From contig JBPBQX010000054.1 of the NCBI GenBank assembly GCA_050955025.1, forward strand, positions 1 through 27,339: a stretch of DNA of 27,339 nucleotides, given 5' to 3'. A program made the translations under genes and the position numbers. Position 1 is the first letter of the stretch, and the number at the start of each line of letters is the position of its first letter. Below, piece by piece: positions 1 through 6,580 of the stretch. Source of the DNA: CAXSEF01 sp050955025. Its GTDB lineage: Bacteria > Pseudomonadota > Alphaproteobacteria > Acetobacterales > Acetobacteraceae. Under the pieces are notes generated by a model. The model did no database searches. It was not told the origin of the DNA and saw only the letters and a program-made list of their open reading frames with translations.

Positions 1-509
1 TCCTGCGCCAGCACCGTGGCGATCTCGACCCACTGCCGCTGCCCGTGCGCGAGCTGCCCCACGATGCGCCCCGCGATCGGCTCGAGCTGCAGCCGCGCCA
101 GCGTGCGCTCCACCACCTCGCGCGCCCGCCTGACCGACCCGAGCCGGCCCGCCCCGATGAACACGTTCTCGCGCACGGTGAGCCCGTTGAACACGTTGGG
201 CACCTGCGTCTTGATGCCCACGCCGAGCCGCGCGATCTCGTGCGGGTTGGCGCCGGTGACGTCGCGCCCGCGCAGCAGGATGGTGCCCTCGGACGGCCGG
301 AGCTGCCCGGTCAGCATCTTGAAGAACGTGCTCTTCCCCGCCCCGTTCGGCCCGATCAGGCACCGCAGCTCCGCCTCGCGCAGCACCAGGTCCACGGACT
401 GCACCGCCGTGACCCCCCCGAACCGCATGGTGAGCCCGCGCGCCTCCAGCAGCAGCGCGCTGTCCGCCGGCAGGCTCTTGCGCGCCCCGGGCACCGCCGC
501 CCCGCTCAC
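1..509 (-). CDS. Branched-chain/urea-type ABC transporter ATP-binding protein (LivG/UrtD type), 3' end outside window
   Basis: Cytoplasmic ATPase of the HAAT-family importer whose other subunits lie upstream at 506-3801. The visible 169 residues begin at a GTG that overlaps the permease stop by 4 bp (GTGA), so translation is probably coupled. Walker A GPNGAGKST is at about residues 53-61. The Q-loop region reads GIKTQVPNVFNGLTVREN and the signature is LAHGQRQWVEIA at about 153-164. The HGQ(R/K)QW form is the one found in UrtD and amide-transporter ATPases. The window ends before Walker B. A second ATPase (LivF/UrtE type) would be expected just outside. The LivG/UrtD class is certain; the substrate cannot be read from this subunit. 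Confidence 0.92.
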   Translation of the reverse strand, partial: MSGAAVPGARKSLPADSALLLEARGLTMRFGGVTAVQSVDLVLREAELRCLIGPNGAGKSTFFKMLTGQLRPSEGTILLRGRDVTGANPHEIARLGVGIKTQVPNVFNGLTVRENVFIGAGRLGSVRRAREVVERTLARLQLEPIAGRIVGQLAHGQRQWVEIATVLAQ

Positions 510-1528
510 CGCCCCGCCTCCGCCGCATCGCCCGCCGGAACCGCCGCGGCCGGGCGACGCAGCATGAGCAGCCGATCGCGTATCACCGGCACGACGCCCT
601 GCGGCACCAGCAGCACGAAGGCCACGAGCACGACGCCGAGCCCGAGGTTGGAGTCGACCATGCTCTGCGTCCCCGCCAGGATGATGAGGTACTGGATGCC
701 GACCGCGCCCAGCATCGGCCCGACCAGCGTGCCGAGCCCGCCGACGAGCACGAAGATGATCACCTGCGCCGACATGGTCAGCCCGAACACGGTCGGGCTG
801 ATGAACCCGCCCCAGTTGGTGAACAGGCACCCGGCCAGCCCGCCGATCCCCGCCGCGATCACGAACGTTGCCAGCTTGTAGAGCCGCGGGTCGTAGCCGA
901 GCAGCATCGCGCGCGTCTCGTTCTCGCGGATCGCCACCACCACGCGCCCGAATCGGCTCGCCAGGATCGCGCGCAGCAGCACGTAGACCCCGATCAGCGA
1001 CCCCATCGACGCGTACCACCCCTGCACCGGGTCCAGCGGGCTCGAAGCATCCCCGGGCACATTGAGCGGCGGCACGCCGGGGATGCCGTTGAACCCGCCC
1101 AGCGCCGCGGAGCCGATCGCGTACTCGCTACCCGACGTGGAGTTCACCAGCTCGAACAGGATGATCGACACGGTGAGGGTGATCACGCCGATGTAGGCGT
1201 CGCTGATGCGCCCGAAGAACATGAAGTAGCCGAGCAGCGCCGCGAACAGCATCGGCACCGCGACCGACAGCGCCACCGGCAGCGTGCTCTCGCCCATGTT
1301 GATCACCGACACCGCGTAGGCATACCCGCCGAGCCCCAGGAACGCCGCCTGGCCGAACGACATGATCCCGCCGTAGCCCCACAGGAAGCCCTGGCTGAGC
1401 GCGAACATCGCCATCGCCGCGAACACGGTCATCTGCACGACGCCGAACACGTCCAGCACCTGCGGCAGGCCGAACATCAGCGCCAGCCCCGCCACGACCA
1501 CGGCCACGAAGCCGCCCCAGCCGTTCAT
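506..1528 (-). CDS. Branched-chain/urea-type ABC transporter permease (LivM/UrtC type)
   Basis: Inner-membrane permease, 340 aa from the chosen ATG. It has many hydrophobic segments and the LivM-type core GYGGIMSFGQAAFLGLGGYAYA near the N-terminus. The conserved cytoplasmic-loop region (VVAIRENETRAMLLGYDPRLYKL in two halves) is also present. In-frame TTG (1555) and GTG (1537) lie upstream, but TTG would start inside the tail of the repeat at 1543-1675. ATG 1528 gives the usual hydrophobic start MNGWGGFVAVVV. No strong Shine-Dalgarno is visible (AGGTG about 10 nt upstream). The gene is separated from the preceding permease by about 150 bp filled with the structured repeat, unlike the tight packing elsewhere in this operon. 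It partners the LivH-type permease and the ATPase starting at 509. Confidence 0.9.
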   Translation of the reverse strand: MNGWGGFVAVVVAGLALMFGLPQVLDVFGVVQMTVFAAMAMFALSQGFLWGYGGIMSFGQAAFLGLGGYAYAVSVINMGESTLPVALSVAVPMLFAALLGYFMFFGRISDAYIGVITLTVSIILFELVNSTSGSEYAIGSAALGGFNGIPGVPPLNVPGDASSPLDPVQGWYASMGSLIGVYVLLRAILASRFGRVVVAIRENETRAMLLGYDPRLYKLATFVIAAGIGGLAGCLFTNWGGFISPTVFGLTMSAQVIIFVLVGGLGTLVGPMLGAVGIQYLIILAGTQSMVDSNLGLGVVLVAFVLLVPQGVVPVIRDRLLMLRRPAAAVPAGDAAEAGR

Positions 1529-1542
1529 CGCCCGCACCTGCA

Positions 1543-1675
1543 GGCAAGCAAGCAAGGCCGGGCTCTGCCCGGACCCGCCAGAGGCTGGGCCTCTGGACTG
1601 CCTTCCCTAGGGAGTGCGTTCCAAGGGCGCAGCCTTTGGCGGAGTTTGAGGCGGAGCCTCAACCTTGCTTCGCTT
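1543..1675 (-). repeat. Multi-hairpin intergenic repeat, family E copy 1
   Basis: Read on the minus strand (the direction of the flanking operon) this is a row of hairpins. H1 is TTGAGGC-TCC-GCCTCAA (1662-1646). H2 is CCAAAGGCTGCGCCCTTGG (1639-1621). A central palindrome TCCCTAGGGA lies at 1613-1604. H3 is CCAGAGGC-CCA-GCCTCTGG (1596-1578). H4 is CCGGGC-AGA-GCCCGG (1572-1558), followed by CCTTGCTTGCTTGCC. It is closely related to 6456-6580, and more distantly to 17791-17977, in hairpin order and spacer sequence. It fills the livH-livM gap. No U-tract follows H4, so it is not an ordinary intrinsic terminator. mRNA processing, stability or attenuation is an inference. Confidence 0.88.
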
Positions 1676-1679
1676 GCCA

Positions 1680-2546
1680 TCACAGGCTCCTCCGCAGGAA
1701 ACGCCCGGTGATGCCCTGCGGCAGGATGCGGATCATCAGCACCGCGGCCAGCAGCAGTGCCACGTTGCCGATGATCGGCGTGGTCTGGAACGAGACCAGC
1801 TCGTCGATGACGCCGAACAGCGACGAGGCGAGCCCCGTGCCGGTGATGATCGCCGGCCCGCCGCCGAGCACGGTGATGAAGGCGCGCGCGATGTAGGCCG
1901 ACCCCATGCCGGGCGAGACGCCGGAGACCGGCGCCAGCACGCCGCCGGCGAGCCCCGCCAGCGCGGAGCCCAGCGCGAACGCCGCCATGTAGATCGTCGG
2001 CGGCGACACGCCGAGTGCTGCCGACATGTTCGGGTTCTGCATGGTCGCGCGCAGCACCAGCCCGAACTTCGTCGCCCGCAGCAGCGCCAGCATGCCCAGC
2101 AGCGCGGCCGCCGCCGCCGCGATGATCACCACGCTGTACAGGCTCGCGCCGTAGCGCCCGATCGAGAACCCCCCGACGGGCGCCGACACGCCGCGCACGA
2201 CGTTGCCGAAGATCGTGGTCGTCAGCCCGATCAGCCCGAGGCTGACGCCCCACGTCGCCAGCATGGTGTCGATGATCCGCCCGTAGAGGAAGCGGATCAG
2301 CGTGCGCTCCAGCACCAGCCCGACCAGGCCCACCACGAGCGGCGGCAGCACCAGCATCGACACCCACGTGTTGACGCCGGCGTGCGCCGCGGTGACCGCG
2401 GTGTAGGCGCCGAGCATCATGAACTCGCCGTGCGCGAGGTTGATGATGCGCATCATGCCGTAGATCACGCCCAAGCCCAGCGTGATCAGCACCAGCGTCG
2501 CCACGCTGGTGAGCACGTTGAACGCGAGCAGCCCCGCGAGGTCCAT
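1680..2546 (-). CDS. Branched-chain/urea-type ABC transporter permease (LivH/UrtB type)
   Basis: Inner-membrane permease of 288 aa, normal length for LivH. The N-terminal signature GLGVIYGMMRIINLAHGEFMM is the classic LivH/UrtB motif. A conserved region FGLVLRATMQNPNMSAALGV lies mid-protein, and the last helix ends in a short basic tail. Unlike the UrtB at 6579-8189 it has no periplasmic N-terminal extension. It starts 10 nt after the binding-protein stop, with GGAG just before the ATG, so the two are co-transcribed. The next gene follows only after the repeat at 1543-1675. Confidence 0.92.
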   Translation of the reverse strand: MDLAGLLAFNVLTSVATLVLITLGLGVIYGMMRIINLAHGEFMMLGAYTAVTAAHAGVNTWVSMLVLPPLVVGLVGLVLERTLIRFLYGRIIDTMLATWGVSLGLIGLTTTIFGNVVRGVSAPVGGFSIGRYGASLYSVVIIAAAAAALLGMLALLRATKFGLVLRATMQNPNMSAALGVSPPTIYMAAFALGSALAGLAGGVLAPVSGVSPGMGSAYIARAFITVLGGGPAIITGTGLASSLFGVIDELVSFQTTPIIGNVALLLAAVLMIRILPQGITGRFLRRSL

Positions 2547-2556
2547 GACTCCGCGC

Positions 2557-3801
2557 CTAGATGCTGGGCACGAACTGCTTGTTGGTCGTGGGCGACTTGA
2601 CCAGGTCGCAGGCGCCGGCGGTGTCGGCCGGGTACTGGTCCGGGTAGCTCGCCATGATGCTCCACTTCCTGTCCTTCGGCTGGGCCAGATAGGTGTTGCG
2701 GATGGTGTGGTGGGTCTTCGGATCCATGGTCACCTTGCCCGACGGCCCGTCGATGGTGATGCCGCTCTCCAGCGCCGCGATCACCTTGGACTGCTCCACG
2801 GAGCCGGCCTTCCGCACGCCCTCCGCCCACAGCATGATGCCCTCGTAGGTCGCGGAATCCAGCTCGCCCAGGTCGGTGACGCCCGCGCCGAACTTCGCCT
2901 GCATGCCCTTGACGAAGTCCCTGCCTGTGGCCGTGTCGACGTCGTTGTACCAGCCGAAGCTGGTGACGATGCCGTCCGTGGTGGACGCGTCCATCGTGGT
3001 CAGCTCGTCGCCGAGCCCGAACACCGTGGAGCCCATCGGGATCTTCGGCTTCATCCCCGCCGCGTCCCACTGCCGGTAGAAGCCGGAATGGTTGGCGCCC
3101 ACGAGCGCGGACAGCAGGAACTCCGGCTGCGCCTGCTGGATGCGGCTGATCGCCGACGAGAAGTCCGTCACGTCGAGCGGGAAGAAGTCGGTCTGCGCGA
3201 CGCTGCCGCCGCCGTCGCGCACGAACTTGGTCATCCACTTCGCGGTGATCTGGCCGTAGTTGTAGTCGGCCGCGATGATGTACGCCTTCTTGCCCCAGGT
3301 CTTGAGCGCGTGGTCGACGACGTGGTCGACGGTCTGCGCCGGCGTGGTGCCCGTGCAGAACACGTTGCGGTCGCACACCCCGCCCTCGTACTGGGTGTTG
3401 TAGAAGTACAGCGTCTTGTAGCGGTCCAGCGTCGGCCGGATCGCCTCGCGCGACGCGGAGGTGATGCCGCCCTGGATCACGTCCACCCTGTCCTTGAGCA
3501 CGAGCTGCTGCGCGAACTGCGAGTAGAGCTGCATGCTCGACTGCGTGTCGTAGCTGATGAGCTGGATCTGCCGCCCGAGCAGCCCGCCCGCGGCGTTCAG
3601 CAGCCCGACCGCGTACTGCGTGGTCTGGATCATGCGCGAGCCCTCGAGCCCGATCGCCCCGGAGCCGTCGAGCAGGCTGCCCAGCTTGATCGGCTCCGCG
3701 GCCCGGGCGGCGCGCGAGACGAACGGCGCGGCCAGCGCGCCTGCCGAAAGCAGCGTGCCCATCCTCAGCGCGTCGCGCCGCGTGATCGTGGTGTCGGTCA
3801 T
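2557..3801 (-). CDS. Periplasmic substrate-binding protein of urea/amide/branched-chain ABC transporter (Peripla_BP_5/6, Tat-exported)
   Basis: Binding protein of 414 aa that delivers the ligand to the LivH/LivM permeases encoded downstream. The N-terminus MTDTTITRRDALRMG, followed by an Ala-rich hydrophobic stretch and a SRAARA-type cleavage region, looks like a twin-arginine signal. The mature part begins AEPIKLGSLLDGSGAIGLEG, as in UrtA/AmiC-type proteins, and has the block YNTQYEGGVCDRNVFCTG. ATG 3801 is preferred over upstream in-frame starts: it has AGGAAGGA about 10 nt upstream and places the signal peptide at the N-terminus. The ligand is probably urea, a short amide or a related nitrogen compound. 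This is inferred from family and from the sigma-54 promoter upstream. Confidence 0.9.
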   Translation of the reverse strand: MTDTTITRRDALRMGTLLSAGALAAPFVSRAARAAEPIKLGSLLDGSGAIGLEGSRMIQTTQYAVGLLNAAGGLLGRQIQLISYDTQSSMQLYSQFAQQLVLKDRVDVIQGGITSASREAIRPTLDRYKTLYFYNTQYEGGVCDRNVFCTGTTPAQTVDHVVDHALKTWGKKAYIIAADYNYGQITAKWMTKFVRDGGGSVAQTDFFPLDVTDFSSAISRIQQAQPEFLLSALVGANHSGFYRQWDAAGMKPKIPMGSTVFGLGDELTTMDASTTDGIVTSFGWYNDVDTATGRDFVKGMQAKFGAGVTDLGELDSATYEGIMLWAEGVRKAGSVEQSKVIAALESGITIDGPSGKVTMDPKTHHTIRNTYLAQPKDRKWSIMASYPDQYPADTAGACDLVKSPTTNKQFVPSI

Positions 3802-3900
3802 CCGTCGGATCCTTCCTGTCGCATCGGGCACGCCATCCGTTATGCAGGCGCAAGGACCATCGCCCGACCCCGCCCGGCGCGGGCGCACGGCCTGCCGTGT

Positions 3901-3916
3901 TGCAAGAGCGGTGCCA
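3901..3916 (-). promoter_or_regulatory. Sigma-54 (RpoN) promoter of the first ABC transporter operon
   Basis: The minus strand reads TGGCACCGCTCTTGCA: TGGCAC, five bases, TTGCA, with GG and GC exactly 12 bp apart, matching the -24/-12 consensus in full. The predicted transcript start is near 3890, about 89 nt before the binding-protein ATG at 3801. RpoN promoters need an activator such as NtrC; no activator site was identified with confidence. Confidence 0.85.
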
Positions 3917-3935
3917 CCCCCTCCGGAGCACCGGT

Positions 3936-3952
3936 CCAGGGTAGCGCCCTGG
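3936..3952. repeat. Single hairpin related to the terminal hairpin of family E
   Basis: CCAGGGT-AGC-GCCCTGG, embedded in GGTCC...GGCCTTGCC on the plus strand, resembles the last hairpin at 17958-17974 (CCAGGGC-AGC-GCCCTGG). It lies between the alpha/beta hydrolase stop (3971) and the sigma-54 promoter of the next operon (3916). It may end the hydrolase transcript, although no U-tract is visible. It may be a degenerate remnant of a longer repeat. Confidence 0.55.
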
Positions 3953-3970
3953 CCTTGCCGCCGTTCCGCC

Positions 3971-4987
3971 TCACGTCGCGAGCAGCTCCTTCAGCGCGTC
4001 GTCGAGCACGCGTATGTCGTCCGGGCTCGTCCCCGGCCCGCCCGCGAAATGCCCCCAGAAGCTGTCGACCACGCGCAGCTCCGCGTTCGGCATGTGCGAC
4101 ACCTCGATCGCGTTGTCCTCCTGCGGGAAGTACAGGTCCGTCGAGGATGGCATGACGATCGCGCGCGCCGTGATCGCGCCCAGCGCCTTCGGCAGGTCGC
4201 CGTTGAACACCGGGTTGTCGCTGATGTCGCCGTGCTGCCAGGTCCACAGCATGCCGAGCAGGTTGTTGGCGTCCTTGGCCAGGAACAGCCCCTCCCAGAA
4301 CCCCACCAGGAAATCCTCCAGCGACGCGTACCCCATGATCTCGATGTCCGCGCGCCTGCGATAGAAGGTCTGGCTGAACCCCCAGCCGGCATAGACGCGC
4401 GCGAACGCGCGCAGCCCCCGCGCCGGCGGCTTCTCGTACCACCCGTCCGCGAACGCCGCGTCCGCCATCAGCGCGCTGCGAGCGCCCTCGAGGAACACGA
4501 AGTTGTGCCGCGAGCACTTCGCCGACCCCTGGAACGGCAGGATGCGCTCCACCATGCCCGGATACAGCGCACCCCAGTGGTAGGTCTGCAGCGCCCCCAT
4601 CGACCACCCCGTCACCAGCTTCACCGTCTCGATGCCGAAATGCTCCGTCACCAGCCGGTGCTGCTGCACGACGTTGTCGTAGGCGGTCACGCGCGGGAAC
4701 GCACCCGCGCCATAGGGCGGCGGCGTGTTGCTCGGCGAGGTGGACAGCCCGTTGCAGAACATGTTGGGGATGATGATGAAGTAGCGCTCCGGGTCGAGCG
4801 CCATGCCCGGCCCGATCAGCCACTCGTTCTCGGTGTGCTGCCCCGAGTACCACGTCGGGTAGACGATCACGTTGTCCTTCGCCGCGTTCAGCGTGCCGAA
4901 CGTCTTGTACGCCAGCTTCGCGTCGCGCAGCGTGGCGCCGGACTGCAGCACGACGTCGCCCGCCGCGAAGATCTCGTAGTCCGCCAT
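3971..4987 (-). CDS. Alpha/beta-fold hydrolase of the homoserine O-acetyltransferase (MetX)-like superfamily
   Basis: Cytoplasmic protein of 338 aa with no signal peptide. The nucleophile elbow is TGWSMGALQ (Ser129). The acid is probably Asp284 in PSSTDLYFP and the base His313 in FWGHFAGGPG, in MetX-like order. The N-terminal half keeps the MetX scaffold (LAYKTFGTLN; AFPRVTAYDNVVQQHRL). However, it lacks the GGCxGTTGP block of true homoserine acyltransferases and has NGLSTSPSNTPPPYG there instead. It is therefore probably a hydrolase or acyltransferase of another substrate. It is divergent from urtA across a 234-bp region with sigma-54-like sites on both strands, which suggests a role in amide or ester nitrogen scavenging. 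GGAG precedes the ATG. The exact reaction is unknown. Confidence 0.85.
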   Translation of the reverse strand: MADYEIFAAGDVVLQSGATLRDAKLAYKTFGTLNAAKDNVIVYPTWYSGQHTENEWLIGPGMALDPERYFIIIPNMFCNGLSTSPSNTPPPYGAGAFPRVTAYDNVVQQHRLVTEHFGIETVKLVTGWSMGALQTYHWGALYPGMVERILPFQGSAKCSRHNFVFLEGARSALMADAAFADGWYEKPPARGLRAFARVYAGWGFSQTFYRRRADIEIMGYASLEDFLVGFWEGLFLAKDANNLLGMLWTWQHGDISDNPVFNGDLPKALGAITARAIVMPSSTDLYFPQEDNAIEVSHMPNAELRVVDSFWGHFAGGPGTSPDDIRVLDDALKELLAT

Positions 4988-5029
4988 GGCCCGGCGCTCC
5001 TGTCATGGGTGGGAATCCGCAGCCGCATC

Positions 5030-5045
5030 TGCACGCGGCGTGCCA
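5030..5045 (-). promoter_or_regulatory. Possible sigma-54 promoter for the alpha/beta hydrolase, or an overlapping dyad operator
   Basis: The minus strand reads TGGCACGCCGCGTGCA: a perfect TGGCACG -24 element and GTGCA at -12 in place of TTGCA, with correct 12-bp GG-GC spacing. The predicted start is near 5019, about 32 nt before the ATG at 4987. The same bases contain the perfect dyad GCACG-CGG-CGTGC (5031-5043), so a regulator site is an alternative reading. It is weaker than the other sigma-54 sites because of the T-to-G change. Confidence 0.5.
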
Positions 5046-5174
5046 CCACCCACAGGCCCCGGGATCCCGCACCACCCGCTCCGCGCGGCAGATGCCGGCG
5101 GGAGTGACCGGTATGCAGGCACCTTGCGCACGGAACCTGGCCCGCGCCCGCGTGCCCCGCGCCGCGCTCCCCGC

Positions 5175-5190
5175 TGGCATGGCGGTTGCT
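5175..5190 (+). promoter_or_regulatory. Sigma-54 (RpoN) promoter of the urt operon
   Basis: TGGCATGGCGGTTGCT has TGGCA, the -24 GG at 5176-5177, the -12 GC at 5188-5189 (exact 12-bp spacing) and TTGCT, allowed by the TTGCW consensus. The predicted start is near 5201, ahead of the AGGAGA ribosome site at 5212-5217 and the urtA ATG at 5222. It implies nitrogen-limitation control of the operon. Confidence 0.82.
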
Positions 5191-5221
5191 TCGTTCCCGC
5201 CGCCCAGCATCAGGAGACACA

Positions 5222-6451
5222 ATGATCCCGTCCACTCGGCGGAGCGTGCTCGCGGGCCTCGCGGCAACCCTCGCCTCGCCCGCGATCATCCGCCCCGCCC
5301 ACGCCGCAGACAGCGTCAAGCTCGGCTGCCTGTTCTCCTCCTCCGGCACGATGGCCAACCTCGAGGGCCGCCTGAACTACGTCGCCCGCATGGCCGCCGA
5401 CGAGCTGAACGCGTCCGGCGGCGTGCTCGGCCGCGCAGTCGAGGTCGTCGTCACCAACCCCGCCTCCGACTGGCCGACCTACGCCCAGCTCGGCCGCCAG
5501 CTGCTCCAGGAACAGAAGGTCGCCGCCCTGTTCGGCTGCTGGACCTCGGTGTCGCGCAAGACCGTGCTCCCCGTCGTCGAGCAGAACGACGCCCTCCTCT
5601 TCTACCCGCTTCATTTCGAGGGCGAGGAAAACTCGAGGAACGTCGTCTACCTCAACTCCCCGCCCTCCTCCTCCGTGCTCCCCGCGGTGGACTACCTGAT
5701 GGGGCCCGACGGCGTCGGCGCGAAGCGCTTCTTCATGCTGGGCTCGGACTACGTCTGGCCGCGCACCGTCAACAGGATCCTCAAGGGCTACTGGGCCACC
5801 AAGGGCATCCAGCCCGCCGCCTGGCAGGAGGAGTACGTCCCCTTCGGCTTCAGCAACTTCGCCGACCTGGTCGGCCGCATCCGCAGCTTCGCCGACGCCG
5901 GCGGCGGCCAGCCCATCGTCGTGCTCACCACCGTCGGCAGCTCGATCCCCGACTTCCTGCGCGAGTATGCCAACCAGGGCCTCAAGCCCACCGACATCCC
6001 CGTCCTCGGCCTCGACATGGTGGAGGCCGACCTCGAGGGCCTGAACACCGCGGCGCTGGCCGGCAACCTGAACTGCTGGGCCTACCTGCAGAACGCCCCC
6101 GGCCCGCGCAACAAGCAGTTCCTCGCCGACTGGGCCGCCTACGTGAAGCGCTCCGGCGCCCCGTTCAGCCCCACCGTCGTGATCGACCCGATGGTCTCGA
6201 CCTACGACGGCGTCCACCTCTGGGCCGAGGCCGCGAAGAAGGCCGGCTCGTTCGACGTCCCCGCCGTGCGCGCCGCCTTCCCCGGCCTGAGCCGCGAAAG
6301 CCCGTCCGGCTACACGCTCACCATGAACGCGGACAACAACTACGTCTCGCGCGGCGTGTTCATCGGCTCGGTCAACGACCGGCAGGGCTTCGACGTGCTC
6401 TGGCAGAGCAAGGGTACGCCCAAGCCGGTCCCGTTCAGCCCCTACGGCTGA
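5222..6451 (+). CDS. urtA: Urea/short-chain amide ABC transporter substrate-binding protein UrtA
   Basis: Periplasmic binding protein of 409 aa. The N-terminus MIPSTRRSVLAGLAATLASP is a twin-arginine signal, with processing probably after AHA (near residue 28). The mature protein carries UrtA blocks: LFSSSGTMANLEG, DELNASGGVLGR, VVTNPASDWPTYAQ, ALFGCWTSVSRKTVLPV and LLFYPLHFEGEENSRNV. ATG 5222 is chosen because AGGAGA lies 4 nt upstream and the start lies just downstream of the sigma-54 site. It is first in an operon with urtBCDE and a formamidase. No urease gene is in the window, so the physiological ligand could be urea, formamide or another small amide. The next gene follows across the repeat at 6456-6580. 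Confidence 0.93.
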   Translation: MIPSTRRSVLAGLAATLASPAIIRPAHAADSVKLGCLFSSSGTMANLEGRLNYVARMAADELNASGGVLGRAVEVVVTNPASDWPTYAQLGRQLLQEQKVAALFGCWTSVSRKTVLPVVEQNDALLFYPLHFEGEENSRNVVYLNSPPSSSVLPAVDYLMGPDGVGAKRFFMLGSDYVWPRTVNRILKGYWATKGIQPAAWQEEYVPFGFSNFADLVGRIRSFADAGGGQPIVVLTTVGSSIPDFLREYANQGLKPTDIPVLGLDMVEADLEGLNTAALAGNLNCWAYLQNAPGPRNKQFLADWAAYVKRSGAPFSPTVVIDPMVSTYDGVHLWAEAAKKAGSFDVPAVRAAFPGLSRESPSGYTLTMNADNNYVSRGVFIGSVNDRQGFDVLWQSKGTPKPVPFSPYG

Positions 6452-6455
6452 CGGT

Positions 6456-6580
6456 GAGGCAAGCAAGGTTGAGGCTCTGCCTCAAACTCCGCCAAAGGCT
6501 CGCCTTTGGAATCCCCTACTTAAGGAACGGGTTTCCAAAGGCCTCGAGGCCTTTGGCGGGTCCGGGCAGAGCCCGGCCTT
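6456..6580 (+). repeat. Multi-hairpin intergenic repeat, family E copy 2
   Basis: The same hairpin order as 1543-1675, read in the direction of the operon. H1 is TTGAGGC-TCT-GCCTCAA (6469-6485). H2 is CCAAAGGC-TC-GCCTTTGG (6492-6509). A centre containing CTTAAG (6519-6524) follows. H3 is a perfect 22-bp palindrome with arms CCAAAGGCC (6535-6556). H4 is CCGGGC-AGA-GCCCGG (6562-6576). Relative to copy 1, H2 is restored to full pairing, and H3 carries a double change (G-C pair to A-T) that keeps pairing. The spacers AAACTCCGCC and GGCGGGTCC are identical. It fills the urtA-urtB gap, and the last two bases overlap the urtB TTG start. Confidence 0.9.

Noticed and set aside
1529..1555. Upstream TTG (1555) and GTG (1537) starts for the LivM-type permease
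   Set aside because: The extra residues come from the tail of the repeat and add nothing family-like; ATG 1528 gives the usual hydrophobic N-terminus.
45..2600. Long plus-strand frames opposite the first transporter operon
   Set aside because: Arg/His/Pro-rich low-complexity translations typical of antisense frames in GC-rich DNA; the minus-strand genes have clear family motifs.
3555..5107. A 516-residue plus-strand frame across the alpha/beta hydrolase
   Set aside because: Composition is Arg/Pro/Ala/His-rich and it overlaps a minus-strand gene with a complete catalytic triad and ribosome site.
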